Positions 9,302 through 17,128 of a stretch of 58,656 bases of DNA are shown here, one piece after another. The stretch lies in contig NZ_JAIHON010000029.1 in assembly GCF_021173675.1 (NCBI RefSeq), positions 1 through 58,656 of the forward strand, in the 5' to 3' direction. This DNA comes from Streptomyces lincolnensis. Lineage in GTDB: Bacteria > Actinomycetota > Actinomycetes > Streptomycetales > Streptomycetaceae. Position 1 is the first letter of the stretch. Each line of letters starts with the position of its first letter. A program made the position numbers and the translations under genes. The notes beneath the pieces are model-generated. The model saw only the letters and a program-made list of their open reading frames with translations, ran no database searches and had not been told where the DNA came from.

Positions 9302-10237
9302 CTAGTGCGGGATCCCGTCGATGATCTCGCGTGCCCCCTGGCGCAGCAGTGCCACGGCGACCGAGGTGCCGAGGGTGGCCGGGTCGAGGCGGCCGGCCCA
9401 TTCGTGGGCGTTGAGGCGGGTCTTGCCGTCGGGGGTGAAGACGCAGGCGCGCAGGGACAGTTCGCCGCTGCGGTCCACGCGTGCGTAGCCCGCGATCGGG
9501 CTGTTGCAGTGCCCCTGGAGGACGTGCAGGAACATGCGTTCGGCGGTCGCCTCGCGATGGGTCTCCGGGTGGCCGAGCGCACTGACCGTGTCGATGACCT
9601 CGGTGTCGCCCTCCCGGCACTGGAGCGCCAGGATGCCGGCGCCGATGGGCGGCATCATCGCCTCGGGGGAGAGGACCTCGCTGATCACGTCACGCCGGTC
9701 GATGCGCTCCAGGCCGGACATGGCGAGCAGCAGCGCGTCCGCCTCCCCGGCGGCCAGCTTCTCCAGCCGCCGGTTGGCGTTGCCGCGGAAGGGCACGCAC
9801 TCCAGGTGCGGGTGGGTGGCGGACAGCTGGGCGATCCGGCGCACCGCGGAGGTGCCGATACGGGTGCCCGCCGGGAGTTCGTCCAGGGTGAGCCCGCCCG
9901 GATGCACCAGGGCGTCGCGGATGTCGTCCCGCTTCAGGAACGCGGCGAACGTCGTGCCCGCCGGGAGCGGCCGGTCGGCGGGCACGTCCTTGACGCAGTG
10001 CACCGCGAGGTCGGCCGCACCGGCCAGCAGCGCGGCGTCGACCTCCTTGGTGAAGGCGCCCTTGCCCTCGACCTGGGCCAGGTCGCCCATCCACTTGTCA
10101 CCGGTCGTCTTCACCGGCACGACCTCGGTACGGATCTCCGGGTGCAGGGCCGCCAACTCGGTGCGGACGCGCTCCACTTGGGCGAGTGCCATGGGCGAGT
10201 CGCGGGAGACGATACGGATCAGTTCGGGCACGGACAT
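9302..10237 (-). CDS. hemC: Divergent porphobilinogen deaminase (hydroxymethylbilane synthase)
   Basis: A 311-residue enzyme of the HemC family, which joins four porphobilinogens into hydroxymethylbilane in tetrapyrrole synthesis. Recognisable are VKTTGDKWMGDL, KGAFTKEVDAALL, DLAVHCVKDVP, GTSAVRRIAQL and the dipyrromethane-cofactor Cys244 in LQGHCNSPIAGYA. Several signature stretches differ from typical HemC: the usual RGNVDTRL is RGNANRRL, SLKD is CVKD, and GGCQVP is GHCNSP. No hemA, hemB or hemD is nearby, unlike the usual Streptomyces hem cluster, so this may be a second, orphan paralogue. Its start is the first ATG of homologous sequence. Confidence 0.87.
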   Translation of the reverse strand: MSVPELIRIVSRDSPMALAQVERVRTELAALHPEIRTEVVPVKTTGDKWMGDLAQVEGKGAFTKEVDAALLAGAADLAVHCVKDVPADRPLPAGTTFAAFLKRDDIRDALVHPGGLTLDELPAGTRIGTSAVRRIAQLSATHPHLECVPFRGNANRRLEKLAAGEADALLLAMSGLERIDRRDVISEVLSPEAMMPPIGAGILALQCREGDTEVIDTVSALGHPETHREATAERMFLHVLQGHCNSPIAGYARVDRSGELSLRACVFTPDGKTRLNAHEWAGRLDPATLGTSVAVALLRQGAREIIDGIPH

Positions 10238-10308
10238 GCGGCCACGATAGTCCCTCCGCGAGGTGCCGTGGCGCACTGCCTCCCCCATGCCCCGCAGGGC
10301 AACCCCCG

Positions 10309-10776
10309 TCAGCCCTCCACCGGGAGGCTGTACCGCAGCTTCTCCTTGGCACGGGCGCCGAGACGGTCGTAGAAGCGGATCGCGCCCTCGTTCCACGCGG
10401 GGGTGTTCCACTGGATCTCGGTGAGGCCGAGGGTGCGGGCCTCGGCGCGCACCGCGTCCATGAGGAGTCCGCCCACGCCGAGACCGCGGTGGTCGGGGGC
10501 GAGGAACAGGCAGTCCATGTGCAGGTACTCGCAGGCGCCCCAGGTGGAGACCTCGGGCGCGCAGGTGGCGTATCCGACGATCTCGTCGCCGGGCAGTTCG
10601 GCCACCAGGCAGCGCAGCCGGGGCGCCGGCGTGTCGAAGAGGAGCGCGGTCAGGCGGACGGCGAGGTCGCCGGCGGGCGGCGCGGCGCGTTCGTACTCCG
10701 CGTGCAGGGCGGCGAGTTCGGCCACCCGGGGCAGGTCGGCGGGCTCGGCGCGGCGGACGAGGGGGGTCTCGCTCAC
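10309..10776 (-). CDS. GNAT-family N-acetyltransferase
   Basis: A 155-residue acetyl-CoA-dependent acyltransferase. The acetyl-CoA loop is visible as APDHRGLGVGGLLMDAV (RGxGxG/A type), followed by EIQWNTPAWNEGAIRFYDRLGA, the usual C-terminal beta-bulge region. The acceptor is unknown. The GTG at 10776 overlaps the stop of the upstream gene (GTGA), so it is co-translated with the hypothetical protein at 10773-11291. Confidence 0.88.
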   Translation of the reverse strand: MSETPLVRRAEPADLPRVAELAALHAEYERAAPPAGDLAVRLTALLFDTPAPRLRCLVAELPGDEIVGYATCAPEVSTWGACEYLHMDCLFLAPDHRGLGVGGLLMDAVRAEARTLGLTEIQWNTPAWNEGAIRFYDRLGARAKEKLRYSLPVEG

Positions 10777-11291
10777 CGGACGTCCCCCTCGACGGTGTCC
10801 GCGCTCCAGGCGGCGAGACGTTCGGTGAGCGGACCGGTGCCGTCGAGCACCTGCCGGGAGAACGCGTCCCGCTCGTGCGCGAGGACGGCCGCCTCCCACA
10901 CACAGGGCGTCAGACCGGCCCGGCCGGGACGCAACGCCTCGGGCTTGTCCCTCGGGCCGGCGAAGATCGCCAGGTCCGACATGTCCCCCTCGATCCAGGT
11001 GTGGATCAGCAGGTAGTCGCCGTCGCCGCCCGCGTGCACGATCAGCACGGCGAGCCCGAGGGTGCCCCGCAGCCGCCCGAGTTCCAGATGCGCTCCGGCG
11101 ATCCGCAGCGCCGCCTCGGCGTCCTGCTCGGACACCGTGCGGCCGGGGGCCTCGATCGCGTACACCTTGACCAGGTGGCCGGCGGTGTCCCGGGTACCCA
11201 ACGGCCGGGCGGGACGCGCGTGATGGGAGTCGGCCAGGGCGAGCAGCGCCTCCGTGTCCACGGCGGCGGGCAGGTTCTCGTGATGATCCAT
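10773..11291 (-). CDS. Hypothetical protein, operon partner of GNAT
   Basis: A 172-residue soluble protein I do not recognise. N-terminal half: helices around DTEALLALADSHH and DAEAALRIAGAHLELGRLRG. C-terminal half: hydrophobic strands LAVLIVHAGGDGDYLLIHTWIEGDMSDLAIF. The alternation resembles a small alpha/beta domain, but no catalytic motif is evident. The ATG at 11291 has AGGATG upstream. It overlaps the GNAT gene by 4 bp and probably shares its promoter. Confidence 0.7.
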   Translation of the reverse strand: MDHHENLPAAVDTEALLALADSHHARPARPLGTRDTAGHLVKVYAIEAPGRTVSEQDAEAALRIAGAHLELGRLRGTLGLAVLIVHAGGDGDYLLIHTWIEGDMSDLAIFAGPRDKPEALRPGRAGLTPCVWEAAVLAHERDAFSRQVLDGTGPLTERLAAWSADTVEGDVR

Positions 11292-11341
11292 TCGGTCATC
11301 CTGGAACGCGGGCCCGCGGGATGTCCACCGTGAATACGGCC

Positions 11342-12358
11342 TCAGACCAGTGGCTCGCTCATGTCGACGGAGCGCAGCGCGGCGGCCAGCGCCTGTTCGT
11401 CGCCGACGTCCAGGGCCGTGTCCGTCAGCTTGATGACGTGCTCGTCGCCGTGGGCCAGGGCGCGTTCCATGACCTCCTCGGCCGTCAGACGCGCGGGCGG
11501 CGTGTACGCCACCGGCTCCACGGGCGCGTACATCGCGGTCACCGCCGCGGACGCCGACCAGGCCGCCCTGAGGCTCGGCGCCCACAGGTCCCGGGGCAGG
11601 GACTCCAGCGTGCGCAGTACGGCGTTGGGGGCGGTGGCCGCGTGCACGAGCATGGTCGGCTCGCCGTGGCCATGGGTGGCGTAGCGGTGGGTCGCGGCCC
11701 GGACCAGCTCGGTGAGCCGGTCCTTCGCGGTCTCCGGGTCGGTGACGTCCTCCGCCCACACGGGCAGTCGGCGCACCGCGGACAGACGGTCGCGGAATCC
11801 CAGGTGCCCCGCCTCGATCGCGGGTACGGCGTCCAGGGACGCGGTGGCCGACGGCGCGCCCGGGAGCGGCTCGACGCCGGTCACGGGCTGGTGGCGGGCC
11901 GCCCAGTAGCCGAGCGCGTGGGCGAGTTCGGTGAGCCGGGGCGCGTTCTCGCCGCTTTCCACGGCCCGTACGGCGTGGCCGACCCGGATGACCGTGTGCG
12001 TGGCCCCGCCGTACAGGCCGGGCAGCAGGCGCGGCCACCACTCGGCCAGGACGCTCCGCCAGGGACGCTCGGCGAGTGCGCGGGAGAAGTGGTCGGTCCA
12101 GTCGGCGATCCGGCGGGGATCGCCCAGCGCGGAGGGCCAGTTGTCGTCCGTGACGGGTGCCACGCGGTCGGGGAAGTCCTCCAGCTTGTCCCGGTAGAGG
12201 TCCACCCAGCGGTGCACCGCGTCCGCCTGGCCGTGCGCGGCCAGCGACTCCACGACCATGGGGGCGTGGTTGGACAGCCAGCCTCCCCGTTCCGGACCGG
12301 AGGCGTGCAGGCGTTCCAGGGCTTCTTCGAGCTGTCCGCTCGTGCTGCTCGTGTCCAT
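11342..12358 (-). CDS. Questin oxidase-like protein (DUF4243)
   Basis: A 338-residue protein resembling the questin oxidase/AflY family, some of which carry out Baeyer-Villiger-type ring cleavage in fungal polyketide pathways. Bacterial members are uncharacterised. The hallmark WLSNHAPMVVESLAAHG near the start and LPGLYGGATHTVIRVGHAVRAV in the middle are clear, with conserved His residues. The ATG at 12358 has a poor ribosome site; an in-frame GTG at 12421 has AGGA 7 nt upstream and would add 21 residues, so the start is open. It stands alone with no polyketide genes nearby. Confidence 0.8.
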   Translation of the reverse strand: MDTSSTSGQLEEALERLHASGPERGGWLSNHAPMVVESLAAHGQADAVHRWVDLYRDKLEDFPDRVAPVTDDNWPSALGDPRRIADWTDHFSRALAERPWRSVLAEWWPRLLPGLYGGATHTVIRVGHAVRAVESGENAPRLTELAHALGYWAARHQPVTGVEPLPGAPSATASLDAVPAIEAGHLGFRDRLSAVRRLPVWAEDVTDPETAKDRLTELVRAATHRYATHGHGEPTMLVHAATAPNAVLRTLESLPRDLWAPSLRAAWSASAAVTAMYAPVEPVAYTPPARLTAEEVMERALAHGDEHVIKLTDTALDVGDEQALAAALRSVDMSEPLV

Positions 12359-12463
12359 GAGGGGGACGCTATGACGTGCCGGACCGGCCGGGATCGGGCG
12401 CGGGACGGAAGCAGTGGACACCGAGGTCCTAGGTCCCGCGACCGATCTCCGGGCGTCCGGCGG

Positions 12464-13240
12464 TCAGGCGTTCGGGTCGAACGCGATCCCCGAGGGCTTC
12501 GCCAGCGACAGGTGGTTCGCGAAGTTGGCGTCCTTCAGACCGAAGTTGGCGCTGCCGAAGTCGTACGCGCTCAGCTTGTCCCGCAGCCCGGCCGGGTAGC
12601 CGTTCCAGCCGACCAGCGGCGGGTACTGCCAGGTTCCCTTGTGGTTCTCCGGCGGCTCGTCATTGGAGTTGGCCAGGCGGAAGCAGTGCGTGCTCGCGCC
12701 GTCCTTGTGGTAGACGATCTTCGCGTGGGTGCCGTCGAAGCGGACCCCGGACGCGGCCGTGACGGTGAACGAGCCGTGGTTGGACGTCGACACGTACTGG
12801 ATCGTGCCGTTCTGCACCCAGACGACGACGTGTTCGAAGTCGTGCCGGTGACCGCCGATGCTGCTGCCGGCGATGGCCTGGTCCTTCTCGAAGTACAGGC
12901 CGTACATGTAGGCGCACCAGCCGCTGTTGCACTTGGAGCGCGAGTAGCTGTTGGTGTTGTCCAGGTCCGAGGCGTCACGGCAGTCGCCGCTGAGTGAACC
13001 GGTCGGGTTGAGGCCGCCGTTGATCGTGCCGTCGGGTCCGATGGCGGGCGTGGGGTAGCACCCGTCCGTGTCGTAGTCGAAGGCCGGCTGGTACGTCTTC
13101 TCCGCGGTCTCGGCATTGGCCGGCAGGGCCTGCGGCGGGGCGGCGAAGGCGGCGGTGGGGAAGGCGACGACGAGCGCGGCGGCGCCGGCCAGGCCGGTGA
13201 GCCATCTCCTGCGGTGTGCCTTGAACGACGGTGACGACAC
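12464..13240 (-). CDS. Secreted NPP1/NLP family protein (necrosis-inducing-protein-like)
   Basis: A 258-residue secreted protein. Residues 1-33 are a Sec signal (RRRWLTGLAGAAALVVAFPTAAFA, cleavage near AFA|APP). The mature part has the NLP heptapeptide as GHRHDFE (normally GHRHDWE), preceded by a calcium-type acidic region and followed by VVVWVQNG. In plant-associated microbes NLPs bind plant sphingolipids and lyse membranes; many bacterial and saprophyte members are non-toxic. It has paired cysteines (CDGCYP region, SKCNSGWC). The GTG at 13240 follows GAGGAGG. A strong inverted repeat lies 45 bp upstream. Confidence 0.88.
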   Translation of the reverse strand: MSSPSFKAHRRRWLTGLAGAAALVVAFPTAAFAAPPQALPANAETAEKTYQPAFDYDTDGCYPTPAIGPDGTINGGLNPTGSLSGDCRDASDLDNTNSYSRSKCNSGWCAYMYGLYFEKDQAIAGSSIGGHRHDFEHVVVWVQNGTIQYVSTSNHGSFTVTAASGVRFDGTHAKIVYHKDGASTHCFRLANSNDEPPENHKGTWQYPPLVGWNGYPAGLRDKLSAYDFGSANFGLKDANFANHLSLAKPSGIAFDPNA

Positions 13241-13284
13241 TGCGTCCTCCTCTGGTGTGGGCGCAGCCCAACGGCTCTAGGGAA

Positions 13285-13305
13285 AGGGGAAGTTCAGCTT
13301 CCCCT
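13285..13305. repeat. Perfect 8-bp inverted repeat upstream of the NLP gene
   Basis: Arms AGGGGAAG (13285-13292) and CTTCCCCT (13298-13305) around a 5-nt loop. It lies 45 bp before the GTG of the secreted NLP gene, in or near its promoter or leader. It could be an operator or a leader hairpin. Confidence 0.65.
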
Positions 13306-13355
13306 CTTTACATGTCCCCGCCAAGAGGTCGTAGGCGTCTCTCCGGTTACGGGTT

Positions 13356-13377
13356 CCCCAACAATTGGATCTTGGGG
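13356..13377 (-). terminator. Weak candidate terminator after the LigC-like gene
   Basis: Arms CCCCAA (13356-13361) and TTGGGG (13372-13377) with a 10-nt loop, 59 bp beyond the ligase stop. There is no T tract, which is usual in Streptomyces. Confidence 0.3.
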
Positions 13378-13435
13378 GCCCGCCGGGCCCGCCGGGATCG
13401 CGGACGGAGTGTCGGGACGGACCGCCGACGGTGCC

Positions 13436-14416
13436 TCAGGCGAGATCGTCCGGCAGGTCGGCCGAGGACTCCTCGGGGGTGAGGTCCGGTCGCAGCCGCA
13501 GCCAGGACGGCTGTCTCAGCATTCCGGCCCGGGTGCGGGTGCTGTAGCGGACCTCGCCGACCAGCCGGGGCAGCACCCAGTGCGCTCCCGGCGCGGGCGG
13601 CACGGGGTCGAAGGGGCACACGTCGGTCTCGACGGCTCCCAGCAGCGCGGCGAGCCGGTGTCGTTCCGCCTCGCTCCAGCCGGTGCCCACCCCGCCGACG
13701 TAGCGCAGGCGCCCGGCGGCGCGCTGTCCGACCAGGACGGCCCCCGGCAGACCGGTCAGCCGCCCCTTGCCGGGCAGCCAGCCGCCCACGACGACGTCCT
13801 CGCTGCGCATGTTCCGGATCTTGATCCAGGCCCGGGAGCGCGTCCCGGGCTCGTACGCCGAGTCCAGGCGCTTGCAGACCAGGCCCTCCAGGCCGTGCTC
13901 CCGGGTGGCACGCAGGGCCTGCGCGCCGTGACCGACCAGCGCGGCCGGGGTCGACCAGTGGGGGCCGGTCAGGGCCAGTGCCTCCAGCAGTCCACGGCGT
14001 CGGACGTAGGGGAGCCGGAGCAGGGACTGCCCCTCCAGGTGCATGACGTCGAACAGCACCAGGTGCACGGGGAGTCCGGCCGCCCGACGGGCCGCCCTGC
14101 CGGGTGCCCGCACCAGGCCCATACGGGACTGCAGCAACTGGAAGTCGGCACGCCCCTGTTCGTCCAGCGCCAGCACCTCCCCGTCGAGCACCGCCGGTGT
14201 GGCACCGAGCGCGGCGCCCAGCGGCTGCAGTTCGGGATAGGCGCCGGTGACGATCTCCCCCGACCGGGCGCGCAGGACCAGGCTGCCGTCCCCGGCGGCG
14301 TAGACGACGACCCGCTGTCCGTCCTGCTTCGTCTCGTAGGCCCAGCGCGCGTCCTGGGCGGTGGGCGGGAGGGTGCCGGGCGTGGCCAGCATGGGAGGGA
14401 TCAGCGGGAGGTCCAC
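13436..14416 (-). CDS. ATP-dependent DNA ligase (LigC/LigD ligase-domain type)
   Basis: A 326-residue stand-alone ATP-dependent DNA ligase with an adenylation and an OB-fold domain. The AMP-accepting Lys30 is in ETKQDGQR (KxDGxR-like with Gln). VLDGEVLALD (motif III region), GLEGLVCKRLDSAYEPG (motif IV) and WIKIRN (motif V) follow. The C-terminal part has the LigD-like GKGRLTGLPGAVLVG and GEVRYSTRTRAGMLRQP. Actinobacteria carry several such ligases beside the NAD-dependent LigA, for end joining or excision repair. The GTG at 14416 is the first start of homologous sequence. A second such enzyme is encoded at 29682-30710. Confidence 0.9.
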   Translation of the reverse strand: MDLPLIPPMLATPGTLPPTAQDARWAYETKQDGQRVVVYAAGDGSLVLRARSGEIVTGAYPELQPLGAALGATPAVLDGEVLALDEQGRADFQLLQSRMGLVRAPGRAARRAAGLPVHLVLFDVMHLEGQSLLRLPYVRRRGLLEALALTGPHWSTPAALVGHGAQALRATREHGLEGLVCKRLDSAYEPGTRSRAWIKIRNMRSEDVVVGGWLPGKGRLTGLPGAVLVGQRAAGRLRYVGGVGTGWSEAERHRLAALLGAVETDVCPFDPVPPAPGAHWVLPRLVGEVRYSTRTRAGMLRQPSWLRLRPDLTPEESSADLPDDLA

Positions 14417-14511
14417 GGGTCAGTTGTCGACGGGCCCGCGCTCCCTCACGCCGGCTCCCCGGCGGTTTCCCCTGAACGGACGCCTCGCGCGGGGGCGGTT
14501 CCGGTGTGCGG

Positions 14512-15285
14512 TCAGATGATGCCGCCGTTGGCCCGCAGCACCTGGCCGTTGACCCAGCGGCCGGCCGGGCCGACCAGGAACGACACGACCGAGGCGATGT
14601 CCTCGGGGGTTCCGAGGCGCTCCAGCGGAGGCTGCGCGGCCAGCCGGGCGACGGTCTCCTCGTCCTTGCCGTCGAGGAAGAGCTCCGTGGCCGTGGGGCC
14701 CGGCGCCACCGTGTTGACGGTCACGTCCCGGCCGCGCAGCTCGCGGGCGAGGACCAGGGTCAGCGCCTCGACCGCGCCCTTGCTGGCCGCGTAGGCGCCG
14801 TAGCCCGGGAAGGCGAGGCCGACGATCGAGCTGGAGAAGTTGACGAGCGCGCCACCCGGACGCAGCCGGCGCGCGGCCTGCTGGTCGACGACGAAGGCGC
14901 CGCGGATGTTCGTGCGGTACAGCGCGTCGAGCTCGGCGAGGTCCAGCTCCGTGATCGGGGAGAGCGGCATCCGGCCCGCGGCGTGCACCACGGCGTCGAT
15001 CCCGCCGTACCGGGCCTCCGTGAGGTCGAAGACGGCGGCGACCTCCGTCTCGTCGGCGACGTCCGCGCGCGCGGCGAAGGCGGTGCCGCCGGCGGTCTCG
15101 ATCTCGCGCACGAGCTCCTCGGCCGCTTCCTTGTTGCCCGCGTACCCGACGGTGACGGCGAACCCGTCGGCGGCGAGCTGCCGGGCGATCTGCCGTCCGA
15201 TGCCGCGCGAGCCGCCGGTCACGAGCGCCACACGCGTGGCCGTGGAGGACTGGGCGGACTTCTGAGTGGAGGACTGAGTGGTCAC
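14512..15285 (-). CDS. Short-chain dehydrogenase/reductase (FabG-like), target of the adjacent TetR
   Basis: A 257-residue classical SDR. The cofactor loop TGGSRGIG is at residues 23-30. The catalytic triad is Ser152 in FSSSIVG with Tyr165 and Lys169 in YAASKG; NTVAPGPTATELF follows, and GPAGRWVNGQVLRANGG is at the C-terminus. The basic residues after the glycine loop fit NADP(H). The substrate is unknown. The GTG at 15285 follows AGGGG. It is divergent from a TetR gene, and the 112-bp gap is filled with four phased operator repeats, so repression by that TetR is very likely. Confidence 0.92.
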   Translation of the reverse strand: MTTQSSTQKSAQSSTATRVALVTGGSRGIGRQIARQLAADGFAVTVGYAGNKEAAEELVREIETAGGTAFAARADVADETEVAAVFDLTEARYGGIDAVVHAAGRMPLSPITELDLAELDALYRTNIRGAFVVDQQAARRLRPGGALVNFSSSIVGLAFPGYGAYAASKGAVEALTLVLARELRGRDVTVNTVAPGPTATELFLDGKDEETVARLAAQPPLERLGTPEDIASVVSFLVGPAGRWVNGQVLRANGGII

Positions 15286-15295
15286 GACTGCACCC

Positions 15296-15380
15296 CTGTT
15301 ATCGACGTTACGTTCAACTCGTATCGACGATAACACAGATTCGTAACGACGCTACCCCCGATTCGTATCGGCGCTACGAA
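15296..15380. promoter_or_regulatory. Array of four 22-bp-phased inverted-repeat operators
   Basis: Four imperfect palindromes of pattern ttCGTA-tCGaCGc-TACgaa are centred at 15305, 15327, 15349 and 15371, exactly 22 bp apart. The site nearest tetR is perfect in its arms (TTCGTA 15362-15367, TACGAA 15375-15380). Each core is GTA/TTA-N7-TAC/TAA. The outermost sites overlap likely promoters: on the minus strand TTATCG-N17-TAACGT for the SDR, and on the plus strand TTCGTA-N18-TACGGT (15386-15391) for tetR. A TetR-type dimer ladder is inferred. Confidence 0.85.
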
Positions 15381-15397
15381 TGCCGTACGGTGAGCAC

Positions 15398-16129
15398 ATG
15401 GATGCGAGGGAGAAGATCCTGGAAGCGGCCACCGCGCTGCTGGCCGAGGCGCCGGTGGCCGATGTCTCCACCCGGGCCGTGTGCGAGGCGGCCGGGGTCG
15501 GGGCGCCGATGCTCTACCGGCTCTTCGGGGACAAGGCCGGGCTGCTGGCCGCCGTCGTGGACCGGGGATTCGAGCGGTACCTCGCGTCCAAGCGGGCGGC
15601 CCGCCCCGGTGACGACCCGGTGGCGGACCTGAAGAAGGGCTGGGACAACCACACGCGGTTCGCGCTGGAACACCCCAACCACTACCGCCTGATGTACTCG
15701 CCCGGCCTGACCGTCCCACCCGCCTCCGCCCAGGAAGCGCACGCGCTGCTGCACGCGATCCTGGAACGCTGCGCCGCCGCGGGCCGGCTGACCGTGCCGC
15801 CCGCCCTCGCCACCCAGGTCATCATGTCGGCCAACGTCGGGGCGGCGCTGTCCCTGCTCACCCGGCCCGAGCAGTACCCCGACCCGCGGTTCTCCGAACG
15901 GCTGCGCGACGCGGTGATCGGCTCGCTGACCCGCCCCGCCGACCCGGCCGACGCCACCGACGCCCCCGCTTCCGACGGGCAGGCCCCGGTCCCCGTCGCC
16001 GCCGCCACGCTCGCCGCCCGACTGCGGGCCGAGGTGCCGCCGACGTTCACTGCGGCGGAGTCGGCCCTGCTCCAGCAGTGGCTGGAGAAACTCTCCGCCG
16101 ACCAGGGCGTTTCCGGTCGGCGCCGGTGA
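15398..16129 (+). CDS. TetR-family regulator divergent from the SDR gene
   Basis: A 243-residue TetR repressor. The N-terminal helix-turn-helix is REKILEAATALLAEAPVADVSTRAVCEAAGVGAPMLYRLFGDKAGLL. The ligand domain includes HPNHYRLMYSPG, as in TetR proteins with a WHG-type C-terminal domain. It has an Ala/Pro-rich loop (about residues 185-215) before the last helices. ATG 15398 lies 6 nt after the -10-like TACGGT, so the transcript may be leaderless. It probably represses itself and the SDR through the phased operator array; the inducer is unknown. Confidence 0.9.
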   Translation: MDAREKILEAATALLAEAPVADVSTRAVCEAAGVGAPMLYRLFGDKAGLLAAVVDRGFERYLASKRAARPGDDPVADLKKGWDNHTRFALEHPNHYRLMYSPGLTVPPASAQEAHALLHAILERCAAAGRLTVPPALATQVIMSANVGAALSLLTRPEQYPDPRFSERLRDAVIGSLTRPADPADATDAPASDGQAPVPVAAATLAARLRAEVPPTFTAAESALLQQWLEKLSADQGVSGRRR

Positions 16130-16149
16130 GGTCCCTTCGGGGAGGCGGC

Positions 16150-16195
16150 CCTACCCGTACCGGCCTACGCCGTACCGGCCCCTACGCCGTACCGG
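16150..16195. repeat. Short tandem repeat at the 3' end of the response regulator gene
   Basis: CCTACCCGTACCGG (16150-16163) is followed by two identical CCTACGCCGTACCGG copies (16164-16178 and 16181-16195). The last copy encodes the C-terminus (PGTA) and stop of the LuxR-type regulator, so the repeat looks like slippage past a stop codon. Confidence 0.75.
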
Positions 16196-16865
16196 GCGGA
16201 AGCGCCTGCGCCAGCCCCGTCTGGTAGGCCATCACGACCAGCTGGGCCCGGTCGCGGGCGCCCAGTTTGGTCATCGCGCGGTGCACATGGGTGCGGACGG
16301 TCAGCGGGCTGACGAACAGCTTCTCGGCGATCTCGTCGTTGGAATGTCCCTCGGCCACCCAGATCATCACCTCGCGCTCCCGTGTGGTCAGGGCGGCGAG
16401 GTCGTCCGAGGCGGCCAGCCGGGTCCCGAGGCCGGGCGCGGTCAGGAAGCGCGTGATCAGGGTGCGGGTGGCACCGGGGGAGAGAAGCGAGTCGCCGGCC
16501 GCCACCGTGCGGATCCCCGCCAGGAGCGCGTCGGCGGTGACGTCCTTGCCGAGGAAGCCGCTCGCGCCCGACCGCAGCGCCTGGGCGACGTACTCGTCGA
16601 TCTCGAAGGTGGTCAGGATCAGCACGCGCGTGCTGGACAGGTCCGGGTCCGCGCAGATCGCCGATGTGGCGGTCAGGCCGTCCGTCCCGGGCATCCGGAT
16701 GTCCATCAGGACGAGGTCGGGGTGGTGCAGCCGCGTCAGGTCGACGGCCTCCGCGCCGTCGGTGGCCTCGGCGACCACCTCCATGTCGTCGCAGGAGTCG
16801 ATCAGGATGCGGAAGGTGGCCCGCAGCAGGGCCTGGTCGTCGGCGAGCAGCACGCGGATGGTCAT
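16182..16865 (-). CDS. NarL/LuxR-family response regulator (orphan)
   Basis: A 227-residue two-component regulator. The receiver has the acidic pair Asp9-Asp10 (LLADDQ), phospho-acceptor Asp55 in LVLMDIRMPG, Thr84 region LTTFE and Lys106 in GFLGKDV. The C-terminal LuxR helix-turn-helix is LTTREREVMIWVAEGHSNDEIAEKLFVSPLTVRTHVHRAM. No histidine kinase gene is adjacent in this window, although such regulators are normally paired with one. The ATG at 16865 follows AGGAAC. The upstream open frame towards 18602 is a shadow of the MFS gene. Confidence 0.9.
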   Translation of the reverse strand: MTIRVLLADDQALLRATFRILIDSCDDMEVVAEATDGAEAVDLTRLHHPDLVLMDIRMPGTDGLTATSAICADPDLSSTRVLILTTFEIDEYVAQALRSGASGFLGKDVTADALLAGIRTVAAGDSLLSPGATRTLITRFLTAPGLGTRLAASDDLAALTTREREVMIWVAEGHSNDEIAEKLFVSPLTVRTHVHRAMTKLGARDRAQLVVMAYQTGLAQALPPGTA

Positions 16866-17032
16866 GGGGTCCGTTCCTGGTGTCACGGGCGGCGGGACGC
16901 GGCGGGTGGTGACCTCGGAGCCGCCCGAGCCGCCGGCCGGGCGGTGACCGGCCCACCGTTCCAGTCTTCCCGGTCCGGGCCGTGCTGTCGTCGTACGTGT
17001 GCCGGTGATCGGACCTACTGAGAACGCAGTAC

Positions 17033-17060
17033 GCCCGGGGAGGGCATCTCCTCCCCGGGC
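17033..17060 (-). terminator. Strong hairpin terminator after the MFS gene
   Basis: Perfect 11-bp arms GCCCGGGGAGG and CCTCCCCGGGC with a 6-nt loop, 60 bp beyond the MFS stop. It can also shield the response regulator gene from read-through. Confidence 0.7.
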
Positions 17061-17092
17061 ACGACGGCAGCCTTCCGGAGACCGTCGCCGAG

Positions 17093-17128
17093 GACCCGCG
17101 CCTACTTGACGACCCGCGCCTACTTGGC
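17093..17128. repeat. 18-bp tandem duplication spanning the MFS stop codon
   Basis: Two copies of GACCCGCGCCTACTTGAC, 17 of 18 identical, at 17093-17110 and 17111-17128. The duplication places a second in-frame TAG six codons after the first. Confidence 0.8.

Noticed and set aside
11321..12997. 558-residue plus-strand frame
   Set aside because: Antisense to the questin-oxidase-like and NLP genes, low-complexity composition, no recognisable fold.
13376..13396. GGCCCGCCGGGCCCGCCGGG repeat
   Set aside because: Simple GC slippage in a gap after the ligase gene; no sign of function.
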